In this document: positions 15,617-24,795 of the stretch, in pieces
How positions within the stretch are numbered: the stretch's first letter is position 1
Layout: every line of letters starts with the position of its first letter
DNA from: Natronomonas pharaonis DSM 2160
Lineage (GTDB): Archaea; Halobacteriota; Halobacteria; Halobacteriales; Haloarculaceae
Direction: 5' to 3'
Assembly (NCBI RefSeq): GCF_000026045.1
Contig: NC_007426.1
Location: forward strand, 2,046,001-2,110,000
DNA: 64,000 bases
Notes under the pieces: generated by a model
What the model was told of the DNA's origin: nothing
The model's input: only the letters and a program-made list of their open reading frames with translations
Database searches by the model: none
Program-made: the position numbers and the translations under genes

Positions 15617-16960
15617 CTACTGGACGGGGTCTATCTGCTCGACCCAGTCGAATGTCATCACGCCGTCCGGCGGGTTGCACTCGTGTGCGGGGATGAACTC
15701 GTAGTCGGTGAGGAGGTGGTGGTCGACCGGGTGGTCGTGGTCCGGCGTTGGCTGGCCGAAGACGGCGGGTGCGGACGCCTGCCGGCCGCCGGCCTGCGCC
15801 ATCACGTGACTACCGTGGCTCATCTCGAAGGACAGCCCCCGGATGGAGTTCATCAGTTGGCTGCCCGTCGGCCAGTTGCCAGTGACCTCAACTGCCTGCT
15901 GGACGCCCGCCTCCAGTGCTTTGAACGAAGCCCACTCGTGGTAGGCACCCCAGCCGGGCATCTCATCGTAACGGTCGAAGTAGTCGTCCACGAACGCTCG
16001 GTGGTCGGACGATATCTCGTAGCGGTAGTTGGGCTGGTAGCCGCCGCGGCCGCCCATGATGACGTTTTCCGGCATGTCGTCGCCGAGGGAATCGAGCAAC
16101 GGCGCACCGGTGTCCCCGTACAGCAGCGCCGTCCCGATGTCGTCGAAGAGGCCACCGTCGACGGCCTGGCTTGTGAACGTCGAGATGTCACCACCCCACA
16201 GGCTCGACGCGAGGAGGTCCGGCTCGAGGTCCTGTATGGCGTTTACGTGGGCGCTGTAGTCGGAGATGAACGGCTCCGGCGTCCGGGTCTCCAGTACTTC
16301 GATGTCGGGCCGGATGCGCTCTATCGCCGCGGTGAACATATCGCGGTGGTCGTGGCCCCACGCGTAATCCGGGTCGATGGTAACGACGGTTTCGACATCG
16401 TCCATCTGCTCGACGAGCCGCGCTCCGCCGACGGCACCCGCCGCGTTCGACCCCGCGGGCCGGACGACGTAGTCGAGGTCCGGGTTCTCTTCGAAGAGCT
16501 GGTACGTGCCGGGCGCGGTCACGATGAACGGTATCTGGTTTTCCTCGGCGGCCGGCGCAATGGAAAGCGAGTGGGCACTCGAAACCAGCCCCATCAGCAT
16601 ATCCGCTTCGTCGTTTTGGGCGATTTGCCGGACGCTACCGCGCATCGACTCGACGCCGACGTCCTCGTCGATTCGGTCGACAACCTCGATTTCGCGTTCG
16701 CCCAACAGCCCCCCACGGTCGTTAATCCGGTCGACCATCATGTCGACGACGTTTATCATCGGCTCACCGTAGAATGCCGGTGGCCCTGACTCGAACGTGA
16801 AATGGACGATGCGGAACGGCTCGTCCGGAATCCCCTCAACCTGCTCTTCCCCGCCGGCGTCGTCAAGCAGCGCACAGCCGGCAAACGCACCGATGCCGCC
16901 TGCCGCCGCAGCCCCCTTCAGGAAGCGACGCCGAGATGCATGCGTGGTGTTGTCAGACAT
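15617..16960 (-). CDS. Branched-chain-type ABC substrate-binding lipoprotein
   Basis: MSDNTTHASRRRFLKG is a twin-arginine signal and GAFAGC a lipobox, so the protein is a cell-surface lipoprotein. The rest of its 447 residues has the LivK/type-1 periplasmic-binding fold seen in branched-chain amino acid and amide transporters: RIVHFTFESGPPAFYGEPM, VDMMVDRINDRGGLLGERE, the VSSAHSLSIAPAAEENQIPFI region, and GGRGGYQPNYRYEISSDHRAF. No permease or ATPase genes are adjacent, so its transporter is elsewhere or it is an orphan receptor. A TATA-like AT-rich box lies at 16991-16998. A GTG at 16969 is an alternative start. Position beside acyl-CoA genes hints at branched-chain or organic-acid uptake. 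Confidence 0.85.
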   Translation of the reverse strand: MSDNTTHASRRRFLKGAAAAGGIGAFAGCALLDDAGGEEQVEGIPDEPFRIVHFTFESGPPAFYGEPMINVVDMMVDRINDRGGLLGEREIEVVDRIDEDVGVESMRGSVRQIAQNDEADMLMGLVSSAHSLSIAPAAEENQIPFIVTAPGTYQLFEENPDLDYVVRPAGSNAAGAVGGARLVEQMDDVETVVTIDPDYAWGHDHRDMFTAAIERIRPDIEVLETRTPEPFISDYSAHVNAIQDLEPDLLASSLWGGDISTFTSQAVDGGLFDDIGTALLYGDTGAPLLDSLGDDMPENVIMGGRGGYQPNYRYEISSDHRAFVDDYFDRYDEMPGWGAYHEWASFKALEAGVQQAVEVTGNWPTGSQLMNSIRGLSFEMSHGSHVMAQAGGRQASAPAVFGQPTPDHDHPVDHHLLTDYEFIPAHECNPPDGVMTFDWVEQIDPVQ

Positions 16961-17266
16961 ATCCGTCACGTCACCGGAGTCTTCTCATAGTATAATAAAA
17001 TCTTTGGTTTAACTCTAAATGTTGGAAATATAAACATGGAGACGCGGCTCTTCGAGGTGGGCTGCCGAAACGTCGCTGCTGTTTTCGGGCGTTCTTGAAT
17101 GCTACTCACACACACAGGTACATAATTGTTTTCCATGTCAGTACTGGCGCGCGGCCGAACACACCGATTAGCGGCCGCTACGCGGACGGGCACCAGCGGA
17201 GGCAGTAGAGCGACCACCGTTAGAGTAAAGCACATTCGATGGGAAACGCTGGTTGGTACGGTAGCT

Positions 17267-19234
17267 ATGCCCGCAGAGACACCCACACAGGACGAAGTAG
17301 TCCATAGACCGGACGAGGAGTTCGTCGAATCGACAAACGTCTACCAGTTCATGCAGGAGTACGGTATCGACGACTACGACGAACTCATCGAGCGAACGAC
17401 GGGGGATGTCGAGTGGTTCTGGGACGAGCTTCCGTCGTATCTCGACATCGAGTTCTACGAGGACTACGACACCGTCCGAGACAACAGCGACGGCCCACAG
17501 TTCACCGACTGGTATCCCGGCGGCGAGTTGAACGTCGCCCACAACACCGTTGACAGACACGCCGACGGTGAGCGCCGCAATACGGTCGCCTGCATCTGGG
17601 AGGGAGAAGACGGCGACGTACGGAACCTCACCTACCACGAACTCCAGCGGCAGGCCAATCAGGTCGCCAACTACCTCGAATCGAGAGATGTCGGCGTCGG
17701 CGACACCGTCGGCCTCTACATGCCGATGGTGCCGGAGGTCATCAGCATCCTCTATGGCTGCTTCAAGGCGGGCGCTATCGCGGTTCCGATTTTCTCCGGA
17801 TTCGGTGTCGATGCGACGGCAACCCGCATTGCGGACGCCGAGTGTTCGGTGCTTTTTACCGGCGACGGCTTCCTGCGCCGCGGCAGCGAGGTTACGCTCA
17901 AGGACGCTGCCGACGAGGCCATCGCCGAAGCTGGTCACGTCGAGCACACCGTCGTCTTCGAGCGGCTGGGAGCCGACGTGCCGTGGGACGACAACCGCGA
18001 CGAGTGGTGGGCCGACGCGGTCGGTACCCAGTCCGACGACTACGAGACGAAGGCACTCGGCAGCAGCCAAGAGTCGATGCTGCTGTACTCTTCTGGGACG
18101 ACCGGCAAGCCGAAGGGCATCGTGCACACGCACGCGGGAACGCAAATGCAGGCCCCCAAGGAGGTCTACTTCGGCTTCGATTTACAGCCCGACGACCGGT
18201 TCTTCTGGGTCTCCGACATCGGCTGGATGATGGGTCCGTGGACGCTCATCGGCACCCACACGTTCGGCGGAACGATGGTGATGTACGAAGGTGCACCCGA
18301 CCACCCAGAGCCGGACCGCTTCTGGGAGATGATAGACCGCCACGGAGTCACCCAGTTTGGTATCTCGCCGACGGCCATCCGCGCGCTCCGCAAGCGGGGC
18401 GACGAGTGGGTCGAGGGCCACGACCTCTCAAGCCTTCGGCTGCTCGGCTCGACCGGCGAGCCGTGGGACCCCGAATCGTGGGCGTGGTTCTACGAGGAGG
18501 TCGGCGGCGGCGACACGCCGATAATCAATATCTCCGGCGGCACCGAGATATTCGGCTGCTTCCTGATGCCGATGCCGACCCAGCCGCTAAAGCCCTGCAC
18601 GCTCGGCGGCCCCGGACTCGGCATGAACATCGACATCGTCGACGAGACGGGCGCGTCAATCAAAGCGGACAACGAACGTGGCTACCTCGTCGCCCGGGAC
18701 TCTTGTCCGGCGATGACGAAGTCGCTGTGGAGCGGCGATGACCGCTATCTCCACGAATACTGGTCGAGCTTCCAGGACCCGCCGATGTGGGACCACGGCG
18801 ACTGGGCACAGAAAGACGAGGACGGCTTCTGGTTCCTCCACGGCCGGGCCGACGACGCGCTGAACGTCGCCGGTCGAAAGGTCGGGCCCGCGGAGGTCGA
18901 AGGCGCAGCGATGGAACACGAGGCGGTCAATCAGGCCGCGGCGGTCGGCGTCCCCGACGACACGACCGGCACCGCCGTCGTCCTCTACGTTGTCGTCGAG
19001 GAGGGCGTCGAGGAAACCGACACCCTCCGGGAGGAGATTCGCGAACTCGTCGGCGAAGAGCAGGGGAAGCCGTTCCGGCCGCGCGAGGTGCTCTTTGTCG
19101 ATGCGTTCCCGAAAACACAGTCCGGGAAAATCGTTCGCCGAGCGGTCGAAGCCGCCTACACGGGCGAAGACCTCGGCGACCTCTCATCGGTCGAGAACCC
19201 GGGCGTCCTCGACGACATCGAAGACGCGCGGTAG
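17267..19234 (+). CDS. AMP-forming acyl-CoA synthetase (acetyl/acetoacetyl-CoA synthetase-like)
   Basis: The enzyme activates a carboxylate to its CoA thioester via an acyl-AMP. The 655 residues have the large-family length. There is an N-terminal extension with WFWDELPSYLDIEFYEDYD, the P-loop LLYSSGTTGKPKGIVHTHAG, GISPTAIRALRKRGDEWV, the acyl-pocket INISGGTEIFGCF, YLHEYWSSFQDPPMWDHGDWA, the hinge HGRADDALNVAGRKVGPAEVE, and the catalytic-lysine end KTQSGKIVRRAVE. The substrate could be acetate, propionate, acetoacetate or a branched acid. ATG 17267 (MPAETPTQ) is chosen over an upstream Arg-rich reading to 17126. It is transcribed toward a convergent second ligase. Confidence 0.88.
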   Translation: MPAETPTQDEVVHRPDEEFVESTNVYQFMQEYGIDDYDELIERTTGDVEWFWDELPSYLDIEFYEDYDTVRDNSDGPQFTDWYPGGELNVAHNTVDRHADGERRNTVACIWEGEDGDVRNLTYHELQRQANQVANYLESRDVGVGDTVGLYMPMVPEVISILYGCFKAGAIAVPIFSGFGVDATATRIADAECSVLFTGDGFLRRGSEVTLKDAADEAIAEAGHVEHTVVFERLGADVPWDDNRDEWWADAVGTQSDDYETKALGSSQESMLLYSSGTTGKPKGIVHTHAGTQMQAPKEVYFGFDLQPDDRFFWVSDIGWMMGPWTLIGTHTFGGTMVMYEGAPDHPEPDRFWEMIDRHGVTQFGISPTAIRALRKRGDEWVEGHDLSSLRLLGSTGEPWDPESWAWFYEEVGGGDTPIINISGGTEIFGCFLMPMPTQPLKPCTLGGPGLGMNIDIVDETGASIKADNERGYLVARDSCPAMTKSLWSGDDRYLHEYWSSFQDPPMWDHGDWAQKDEDGFWFLHGRADDALNVAGRKVGPAEVEGAAMEHEAVNQAAAVGVPDDTTGTAVVLYVVVEEGVEETDTLREEIRELVGEEQGKPFRPREVLFVDAFPKTQSGKIVRRAVEAAYTGEDLGDLSSVENPGVLDDIEDAR

Positions 19235-19358
19235 CGACTTTTTTCGCGCTTTTTATTGCGACGCCGTGGTCCGGCTTCCTGTTCTCCGCCAGCGGCACAG
19301 CCGCTCACAGGCAAACAAAAAGAAAGCCAGGAGGAGCTAGTTCGCTCGGGTGCCCGCG

Positions 19359-21041
19359 TTAGGCGTCGATGTCGGCTTCTTCCTGTGCCTCGTCGCGGAG
19401 CTCGGTGCGCCGAATCTTGCCGGTGACGGTGGTCGGCAGCTCGTCGCGGAACTCTATTTCACGCGGATACTCGTGGGCGGACATCTCCTCTTTGACGTGG
19501 GTTTTGATGTCCTCTTTCGTTTCCTCGGTTGGGTCCGCACCGTCGCTGGGGACCGCGTAGGCCTTCACGATGTTGCCCCGCTCCTTGTGGGGCTTGCCGA
19601 CGACGGCGACCTCCGCGACCGCCGGGTGTTCGCCCATCGAGCTTTCGACCTCGAAGGGACCGATGCGGTAGCCCGACGAGAGAATGACGTCGTCGGCCCG
19701 GCCCTCGAACCAGAAGTAACCGTCCTCGTCTTTGTGTGCGAGGTCGCCGGAGAGATACCACTCACCGTCGGGCCCGTCAACGAAGCAGTCTGCCGTCTTC
19801 TCCGGCTTCTGCCAGTATTCGGCGAAGAAGCACGGATAGTCGCCGCGCTGGGCGATTTCGCCGGTCTCGTCCGGCGGGAGTACCTCGCCGGTATCGGGGT
19901 CGACGATGTCGGCCTCGATGCCCGGCAGCGGCTTGCCCATCGAGCCGGGACGGACCTCCTCGGAGGGGTAGTTGTTGATAATCATGTTGCCGGTCTCGGT
20001 TTGGCCGTAGGTGTCGTGAATGGTGACGCCGAGGTTCTCTTCGCCCCACTCGACGACGCCGGCCGAGAGCGGTTCACCGATAGACAGCGCATGCCGGAGG
20101 TCGAGCGACGTATCCTCGAAGACGTCCTCGTTCTCCCGGAGCATCCGGTATGCCGTCGGCACCGAGAACAGCACCGAAATCGGGTACTCGTCGAGGAGTT
20201 CCGCCCACTCTTCGGGGTCGAACTCGCCCTCGTAGGTAAAGAGGCTCGCACCCCAGAACCACGCGCCGAGCGTGTTGATAGCGCCGGTCAGCCAGCCAAG
20301 GTCGCCGGTCGACCAGTAGAGGTCGCCGGGCTGGAGGTCGACCGAATACCGCTGGGTCGCAGCAACGCCCAGCACCCACCGGTGCTTGTGGAGAACGCCC
20401 TTCGCGGGGCCGGTCGTTCCGGAGGTGTAGTACAGCAGCGCGTCGTCTTCGCTTTCCGTGTCGGCGGCCTCGTATTCGCGGCTCGCTTCGTCGAGGCGGT
20501 CGTTGAACGCGACATCGTCGTCCGGCACGCCGGAGCCGCGGTCGACAGTGATGACGTGTTCGACAGAATCGACCTCTTCGAGGGCATCCGCGACTGTCTC
20601 ACGGTTATCGTCGGTCGTGACGACGACTTGCGCGTCACAGTCGTTCAGTCGGTAGGAGATGCCGTCCGGGCCGTACCGCTCGTTGACGCTCCCCCAGACA
20701 GCGCCGCGCTTGAGCGTCCCCACGAGGGCAATGTAATGTTCGGGGATGCGGGGCATATACGAAAAGACCCGGTCGCCCTCGTCGACACCAAGGGCCTCGA
20801 GCGTGTTCGCAAACTGGCTCGACCGGTCGGAAAGCTCCCAGAACGGCAGCGTCGTCAGCTCGCCGTCCTCGGAGACCTGGTAGAGAGCGACCTTCTCGGC
20901 GTTGTCCGCGTGTCGGTCGCAGGCTTCGTGAGCGATATTGAACGAATCGGGGTAGTCGCCGTCGGCCTCATCGGCGATGTCGTCCCACGTGAACGATTCG
21001 CACAGCTGGTCGTAGTCAGGCAGGTTGTGACTCTCGGGCAT
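19359..21041 (-). CDS. AMP-forming acyl-CoA synthetase (medium-chain type)
   Basis: The 560-residue protein from MPESHNLPDYDQLCESF has all core motifs of acyl-CoA ligases: LLYYTSGTTGPAKGVLHKHR, WSTGDLGWLTGAINTLGAWFWGAS, IHDTYGQTETGNMIINNYP, WYLSGDLAHKDEDGYFWFEGRADDVILSSGYRIGPFEVE, and TVTGKIRRTELRD with the C-terminal Lys. The WSTGDLGW block resembles medium-chain/butyrate-type ligases. The first acyl-CoA ligase converges on it. Upstream is an AT-rich box near 21070 that suits a leaderless promoter. A start further upstream at 21086 is possible but adds a Cys/Ser-rich stretch of no known use. Confidence 0.88.
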   Translation of the reverse strand: MPESHNLPDYDQLCESFTWDDIADEADGDYPDSFNIAHEACDRHADNAEKVALYQVSEDGELTTLPFWELSDRSSQFANTLEALGVDEGDRVFSYMPRIPEHYIALVGTLKRGAVWGSVNERYGPDGISYRLNDCDAQVVVTTDDNRETVADALEEVDSVEHVITVDRGSGVPDDDVAFNDRLDEASREYEAADTESEDDALLYYTSGTTGPAKGVLHKHRWVLGVAATQRYSVDLQPGDLYWSTGDLGWLTGAINTLGAWFWGASLFTYEGEFDPEEWAELLDEYPISVLFSVPTAYRMLRENEDVFEDTSLDLRHALSIGEPLSAGVVEWGEENLGVTIHDTYGQTETGNMIINNYPSEEVRPGSMGKPLPGIEADIVDPDTGEVLPPDETGEIAQRGDYPCFFAEYWQKPEKTADCFVDGPDGEWYLSGDLAHKDEDGYFWFEGRADDVILSSGYRIGPFEVESSMGEHPAVAEVAVVGKPHKERGNIVKAYAVPSDGADPTEETKEDIKTHVKEEMSAHEYPREIEFRDELPTTVTGKIRRTELRDEAQEEADIDA

Positions 21042-21177
21042 GCGCAAGCTAGACACCAGTACGGAAGGACATAATATTTGCGGCAACTGTTCGATTCGTT
21101 ATATAAAGAACCCGTCCAAAGACGGGGCATCCGTGGCAGTCGATACCACTTAGTTCCCGTCCCGACAACGGACGGGT

Positions 21178-22017
21178 ATGGCTCGCCGAAGCGTGCTGTT
21201 CGCACCGGGGGATAGCCCTGAAATCATGCGGAAGGCAGCGGCAAGTAGCGCTGACGTAGTGGTCTTCGACCTCGAAGACGCTGTCGCGCCCGGTGACAAA
21301 GCCGAGGCTCGCCGCGCGGTCGCCGACGTACTCGCCGACCTTGGAGACGGGAACGACATCGAACACTGCGTTCGTGTTAACCCGGTCGGCAGCGGGGCGG
21401 CGCGGGACGTTGCGGCCGCGTTCGCACACGCCGCACCCGACAGCGTGATGCTACCGAAAGCCGAGGGCAGCGACGACGTACTCCGGCTCCGTGAGCTCCT
21501 GCGCGGCGTGGATGCAGCACAGCCGGTATTGGCGCTCGTGGAGTCCGCCGCCGGCGTCCTCAACGCCGACGAAATCGCCGCGGCGGCCGCAACCGACGCG
21601 CTCCTCTTTGGGGCTGAGGACCTCACCGCCGACATCGGCGCGACCCGCACCGACGCGGGGACGGAGGTCCTGTACGCTCGACAGCGCGCTGTCACCGCCG
21701 CCAGCGCCGCCGGCGTTGACGCTATCGACACTGTCTACACGGACTTCGGCGACACAGAGGGGCTCCGGGCGGCGACGGAGACAGCCGCCCAGTTCGGCTA
21801 CGACGGTAAGATGGCTATCCACCCTGACCAAGTAGCGGTCATCAACGAGGCGTTCACACCCGACGGGTCGGACATCGAGTGGGCCGAACGCGTCGTGACG
21901 GCCGACAAAGAAACCGACGCTGGCGTCTTTGAGGTCGATGGCGAAATGATAGACGCCCCGCTCGTGACCCGGGCGGAGCGAATTCTCCAACGGGCGGAGG
22001 AGGCCGGGGTACGATGA
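21178..22017 (+). CDS. CitE-like (HpcH/HpaI family) beta-hydroxyacyl-CoA lyase or thioesterase
   Basis: The 279-residue TIM-barrel protein carries the CitE hallmarks SVLFAPGDSPEIMRKAA, VVVFDLEDAVAPGDK (Mg/CoA region), ALVESAAGVLNADEIA (metal Glu), LLFGAEDLTADIGATR (metal Asp) and GKMAIHPDQVAVINEAF. Family members cleave malyl-, methylmalyl- or citramalyl-CoA, or hydrolyse malyl-CoA. Haloarchaea use such enzymes in the methylaspartate cycle. The gene is followed after 19 bases by a hotdog thioesterase. Beside a MaoC hydratase and a carboxylase it could act as a 3-hydroxy-3-methylglutaryl-CoA or citramalyl-CoA lyase. The substrate is not settled by sequence. Confidence 0.85.
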   Translation: MARRSVLFAPGDSPEIMRKAAASSADVVVFDLEDAVAPGDKAEARRAVADVLADLGDGNDIEHCVRVNPVGSGAARDVAAAFAHAAPDSVMLPKAEGSDDVLRLRELLRGVDAAQPVLALVESAAGVLNADEIAAAAATDALLFGAEDLTADIGATRTDAGTEVLYARQRAVTAASAAGVDAIDTVYTDFGDTEGLRAATETAAQFGYDGKMAIHPDQVAVINEAFTPDGSDIEWAERVVTADKETDAGVFEVDGEMIDAPLVTRAERILQRAEEAGVR

Positions 22018-22036
22018 GCCGCTCGGAGCAACGACA

Positions 22037-22495
22037 ATGACGACCCACAACGCCCCCAGCGCGCTCGTCGGAGCGACCGGCACAACGACGTTTACCGTCG
22101 CGGCGGCACACACGACGGTGGTCTTCGGTCACCAGCAGTCCCCGCCGGGCGTGCCAGCAGCCACCGACAGCAGCCCGGACGAGGCTATCAGGCTGCTCGG
22201 AACGGCGCATCTGCTTGCCCGCGTGGAGTTCACCGGTCGGGAATCGATAGCCGGCGAGATTCCGCCGGGAACCGGTGTCGTCGGGAAGACAGCGACGGTT
22301 GCTCACCGCGGTGCTGCACCGGTCGGGACGGAGGTGGTGGTCGAAACGGAGGTCGTAGGCGTCGACGGTGCCGACATCCGAATCGACGGCGACGCCAACG
22401 CCGACGGCCGGACAGTCGGCCGCGCCGAGGTGACGCTACAGTTGGTCGACAGAGAACGGTTCCGGGACGGCCTCGAAGCCGCGCCCGACGGGTAG
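22037..22495 (+). CDS. Hotdog-fold thioesterase (FlK-like)
   Basis: The 152-residue protein fits the FlK/TBuA2-type hotdog thioesterase pattern. FTVAAAHTTVVFG comes first, an Asp/Glu-containing helix EAIRLLGTAHLL next, then GTGVVGKTATVAHRGAAPVGTEVVVETEVVGVDG (the His of the G-x-x-x-x-V-x-H block) and GRAEVTLQLVDRERF at the end. These enzymes hydrolyse short acyl-CoAs. It likely forms a transcription unit with the CitE-like gene upstream (gap 19). Its stop codon abuts the stop of the convergent MaoC gene with no bases between. Its role may be to release an acyl-CoA product or protect CoA pools. Confidence 0.7.
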   Translation: MTTHNAPSALVGATGTTTFTVAAAHTTVVFGHQQSPPGVPAATDSSPDEAIRLLGTAHLLARVEFTGRESIAGEIPPGTGVVGKTATVAHRGAAPVGTEVVVETEVVGVDGADIRIDGDANADGRTVGRAEVTLQLVDRERFRDGLEAAPDG

Positions 22496-22954
22496 TTACT
22501 CGGGGCGCTTCAACGATAGGGCCGTCCGGTCGAACGAGCAGACGAGTTCCTCTTCTTTGCCGTTTACTTTGAACACCTCGACGTGCATCGTGACGATGCC
22601 GCGTTCGCCGTCACTCGTCTCCCGCTTGTCAGTCACAGTCGACTGGACGCGGATGGTGTCGCCGTGGAAGACCGGATTGGGGTGTTCGACGTTATCGTAC
22701 GAGAGGTTGGCGACGATGGTGCCGTCTGTCGTCTCCGGAATCGAGAGCCCGACGGCGAGGCTCATCGTATAGAGCCCGTTGACCAGCCGCTCGCCGAACT
22801 CCGTGTCATCGGCGAAGTCGGCATCAAGGTGCAGCGGCTGCTGGTTCATCGTCATGTCGCAGAACTGCTGGTTGTCGGCCTCGGAGATGGTCCTGCGCTT
22901 GTCGTGTTCGATGGTTTCTCCGACCTCGAAGTCCTCGTAGTATCGTCCTGTCAT
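22496..22954 (-). CDS. MaoC family acyl-CoA hydratase
   Basis: From MTGRYYEDFEVGETIEH the protein has 152 residues of a single-hotdog MaoC hydratase. The active-site block reads MTMNQQPLHLDADFADDTEFGERLVNGLYT, with His in PLHLD. The position of the catalytic Asp of R-hydratases (D-x-N-P-x-H) is Asn, as I recall for the mesaconyl-CoA hydratase-like subgroup. IRVQSTVTDKRETSDGERGIVTMHVEVFKVNG is the usual second half. It would hydrate a 2-enoyl-CoA such as mesaconyl-, 3-methylglutaconyl- or itaconyl-CoA. The longer reading to 23017 is not needed because the ATG at 22954 begins the family's conserved start. Confidence 0.85.
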   Translation of the reverse strand: MTGRYYEDFEVGETIEHDKRRTISEADNQQFCDMTMNQQPLHLDADFADDTEFGERLVNGLYTMSLAVGLSIPETTDGTIVANLSYDNVEHPNPVFHGDTIRVQSTVTDKRETSDGERGIVTMHVEVFKVNGKEEELVCSFDRTALSLKRPE

Positions 22955-23059
22955 GGGTGTGTAATCGGGTGGGTGGGTGTTAATCATAGCGTCGAGCGCA
23001 TTCGAAAGGCGATGCATTGGGGGCGACCCCCGATACGTTGGGAAGCGTTTCGCGGCCGG

Positions 23060-24790
23060 TCAGATGATGGTGCCGTGTTTCTTGTCCGGGAGGTCTTTCT
23101 CGATGCCCTCATAGAAGGCAAAGCGGTTCGTGAGTTCCTCACGTAGCGTCGAGGGCGGCACGATTTCGTCGATAACGACTTCGCTTGCCATCCGGTGGAC
23201 ATCGATGTCCTCGCGGTACTCCTCGCGGAGTTCCTGTTCCTTCTGCTTTCGTTCCGCTTCGTCGTCGATTTCCGCCAGCTTGCGGGCGTAGACAGCGTTG
23301 ATGGCCGCCTCCGGACCCATAATGGCGATTTCGCCGGACGGAAGCGCGATGGTCGACTCGGGGTCGTATGCCGGGCCGGACATCGCGTAGATGCCGGCTC
23401 CGTAGGCCTTCCGGACGACGACACACTGCTTCGGCACGGTCGCCGACGAGGTGGCGTAAATCATCTTCTTGCCCTTCTCGAGGATGGCGTCCTTCTCGAC
23501 CTGTGAGCCGGCCATGAAGCCGGGCGTGTCAGCCAAGTACAGCAGCGGGATGTTGTAGGCGTCGCACTTCCAGATGAACTCCGCGGCCTTCTCGGCGGCG
23601 TCGGGGAAGATGGCCCCGGCTCGCTGGTCGGGCTGGTTGGCGACGATGCCGACCGGCCGGCCGTCGATGCGGGCGAAGCCGGTCAGAATCTCCTTGCCGT
23701 ACTCGGGCTGGAGTTCGAACCACGAGTCGGCGTCGACGACCCGGCGTATCAGGTCGGTCATGTCGTAGCCGCGGTTCGGCTCCTGCGGAATGATGCCATC
23801 GATTTCCTCGGCAGGGTGTTCCGGGGCGGTGCCATCGGTTTTCGGCGGCTGGTTGTCGCTGTTGTCCGGGAGGTAGCTGACAAGCTGGGCAACCAGCTCG
23901 CGGGCGTGTTCTTCGTCGTCGGCGACGAGGTCGGCGCTCCCCGAATACTGGGCGTGAACGTCGGGACCGCCGAGGTCTTCGAGGCTGATGTCTTCGCCGG
24001 TGACCATCTCGACCATTCGGGGGCTGGCGATTGCCATCGCACTCATATCCCGGACCATCACCGTGAAGTCGGCAAACACCGGCGTGTAGGCCGCACCGGC
24101 GATGCAGGGACCGTAGAGGACACAGATTTGCGGCACCCGGCCGGAGAGCATCGAGTGGTTGTAGTAGTATTTCCCGATGCCCTCGCGGTTGGCGAAGAAG
24201 CCGGTCTGCTGGTCGATGCGGCCGCCCGAGGAGTCCATCAGGTAGAGTACCGGCTGGCCCGTCTTCAGCGCGCGCTGCTGCATCCGGAGGAACTTCTCGA
24301 CGCCCTTGGCAGCCATGCTGCCGCGTTTGACCGTGTAGTCGTTGGCCATGAAGTGGACGTCACGGCCCTCAAACTCCGCCGCACCGGTGATGAGACCGTC
24401 GGCCGGTAGCCGGTCGTCGGCGTCGAACTCCGCGAACTTGCCGTCCTCGAAGAGGAAGCCGTCGCCGAACCAGAGGTCGATACGGTCACGGACGAACTTC
24501 TTGCCCTGTTCGGGGAGCTGCTCTTTGTATTTTTCCGGGCCGCCGAGTTCGATGTCCTCGATTTCCTTCCAGAGCGTTTCTTCACGCTCGGTCGGGCCGA
24601 GGTCACGGTCCGGCTCGCTCCGGGTGCTGCCAGCGCCGGCGGCTCCGGCACCGCCGTCGTAATCGGCGGCTGCAAGCCGCTCGCCGTCCTGTGAGCGGAC
24701 GGTCACGTCGTCTTCGAACCGGGTTGCAAGCGCCTCCGCGATGGCGCGGGCCTGTTCTGCCGTCGTATCGGCTGCGACTGTTACTTTCAT
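23060..24790 (-). CDS. pccB: Acyl-CoA carboxylase, carboxyltransferase subunit with N-terminal PccX-like segment
   Basis: The C-terminal 510 or so residues are the two crotonase-like halves of a propionyl/methylcrotonyl-CoA carboxyltransferase: FMANDYTVKRGSMAAKGVEK, YLMDSSGGRIDQQTGFF, GPCIAGAAYTPVFADFTVM, LADTPGFMAGSQVEKDAI, VVVRKAYGAGIYAMSG and SGEIAIMGPEAAINAVY. The first 55 residues (MKVTVAADTTAEQARAIAEALATRF, given in part) resemble the small separate PccX/epsilon-like subunit of haloarchaeal and actinobacterial carboxylases, followed by a Gly/Ala linker. The enzyme carboxylates an acyl-CoA with biotin-bound CO2. It lies 5 bases after pccA. A GTG at 24799 overlapping the pccA stop is an alternative start. 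Confidence 0.9.
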   Translation of the reverse strand: MKVTVAADTTAEQARAIAEALATRFEDDVTVRSQDGERLAAADYDGGAGAAGAGSTRSEPDRDLGPTEREETLWKEIEDIELGGPEKYKEQLPEQGKKFVRDRIDLWFGDGFLFEDGKFAEFDADDRLPADGLITGAAEFEGRDVHFMANDYTVKRGSMAAKGVEKFLRMQQRALKTGQPVLYLMDSSGGRIDQQTGFFANREGIGKYYYNHSMLSGRVPQICVLYGPCIAGAAYTPVFADFTVMVRDMSAMAIASPRMVEMVTGEDISLEDLGGPDVHAQYSGSADLVADDEEHARELVAQLVSYLPDNSDNQPPKTDGTAPEHPAEEIDGIIPQEPNRGYDMTDLIRRVVDADSWFELQPEYGKEILTGFARIDGRPVGIVANQPDQRAGAIFPDAAEKAAEFIWKCDAYNIPLLYLADTPGFMAGSQVEKDAILEKGKKMIYATSSATVPKQCVVVRKAYGAGIYAMSGPAYDPESTIALPSGEIAIMGPEAAINAVYARKLAEIDDEAERKQKEQELREEYREDIDVHRMASEVVIDEIVPPSTLREELTNRFAFYEGIEKDLPDKKHGTII

Positions 24791-24795
24791 CTGAA

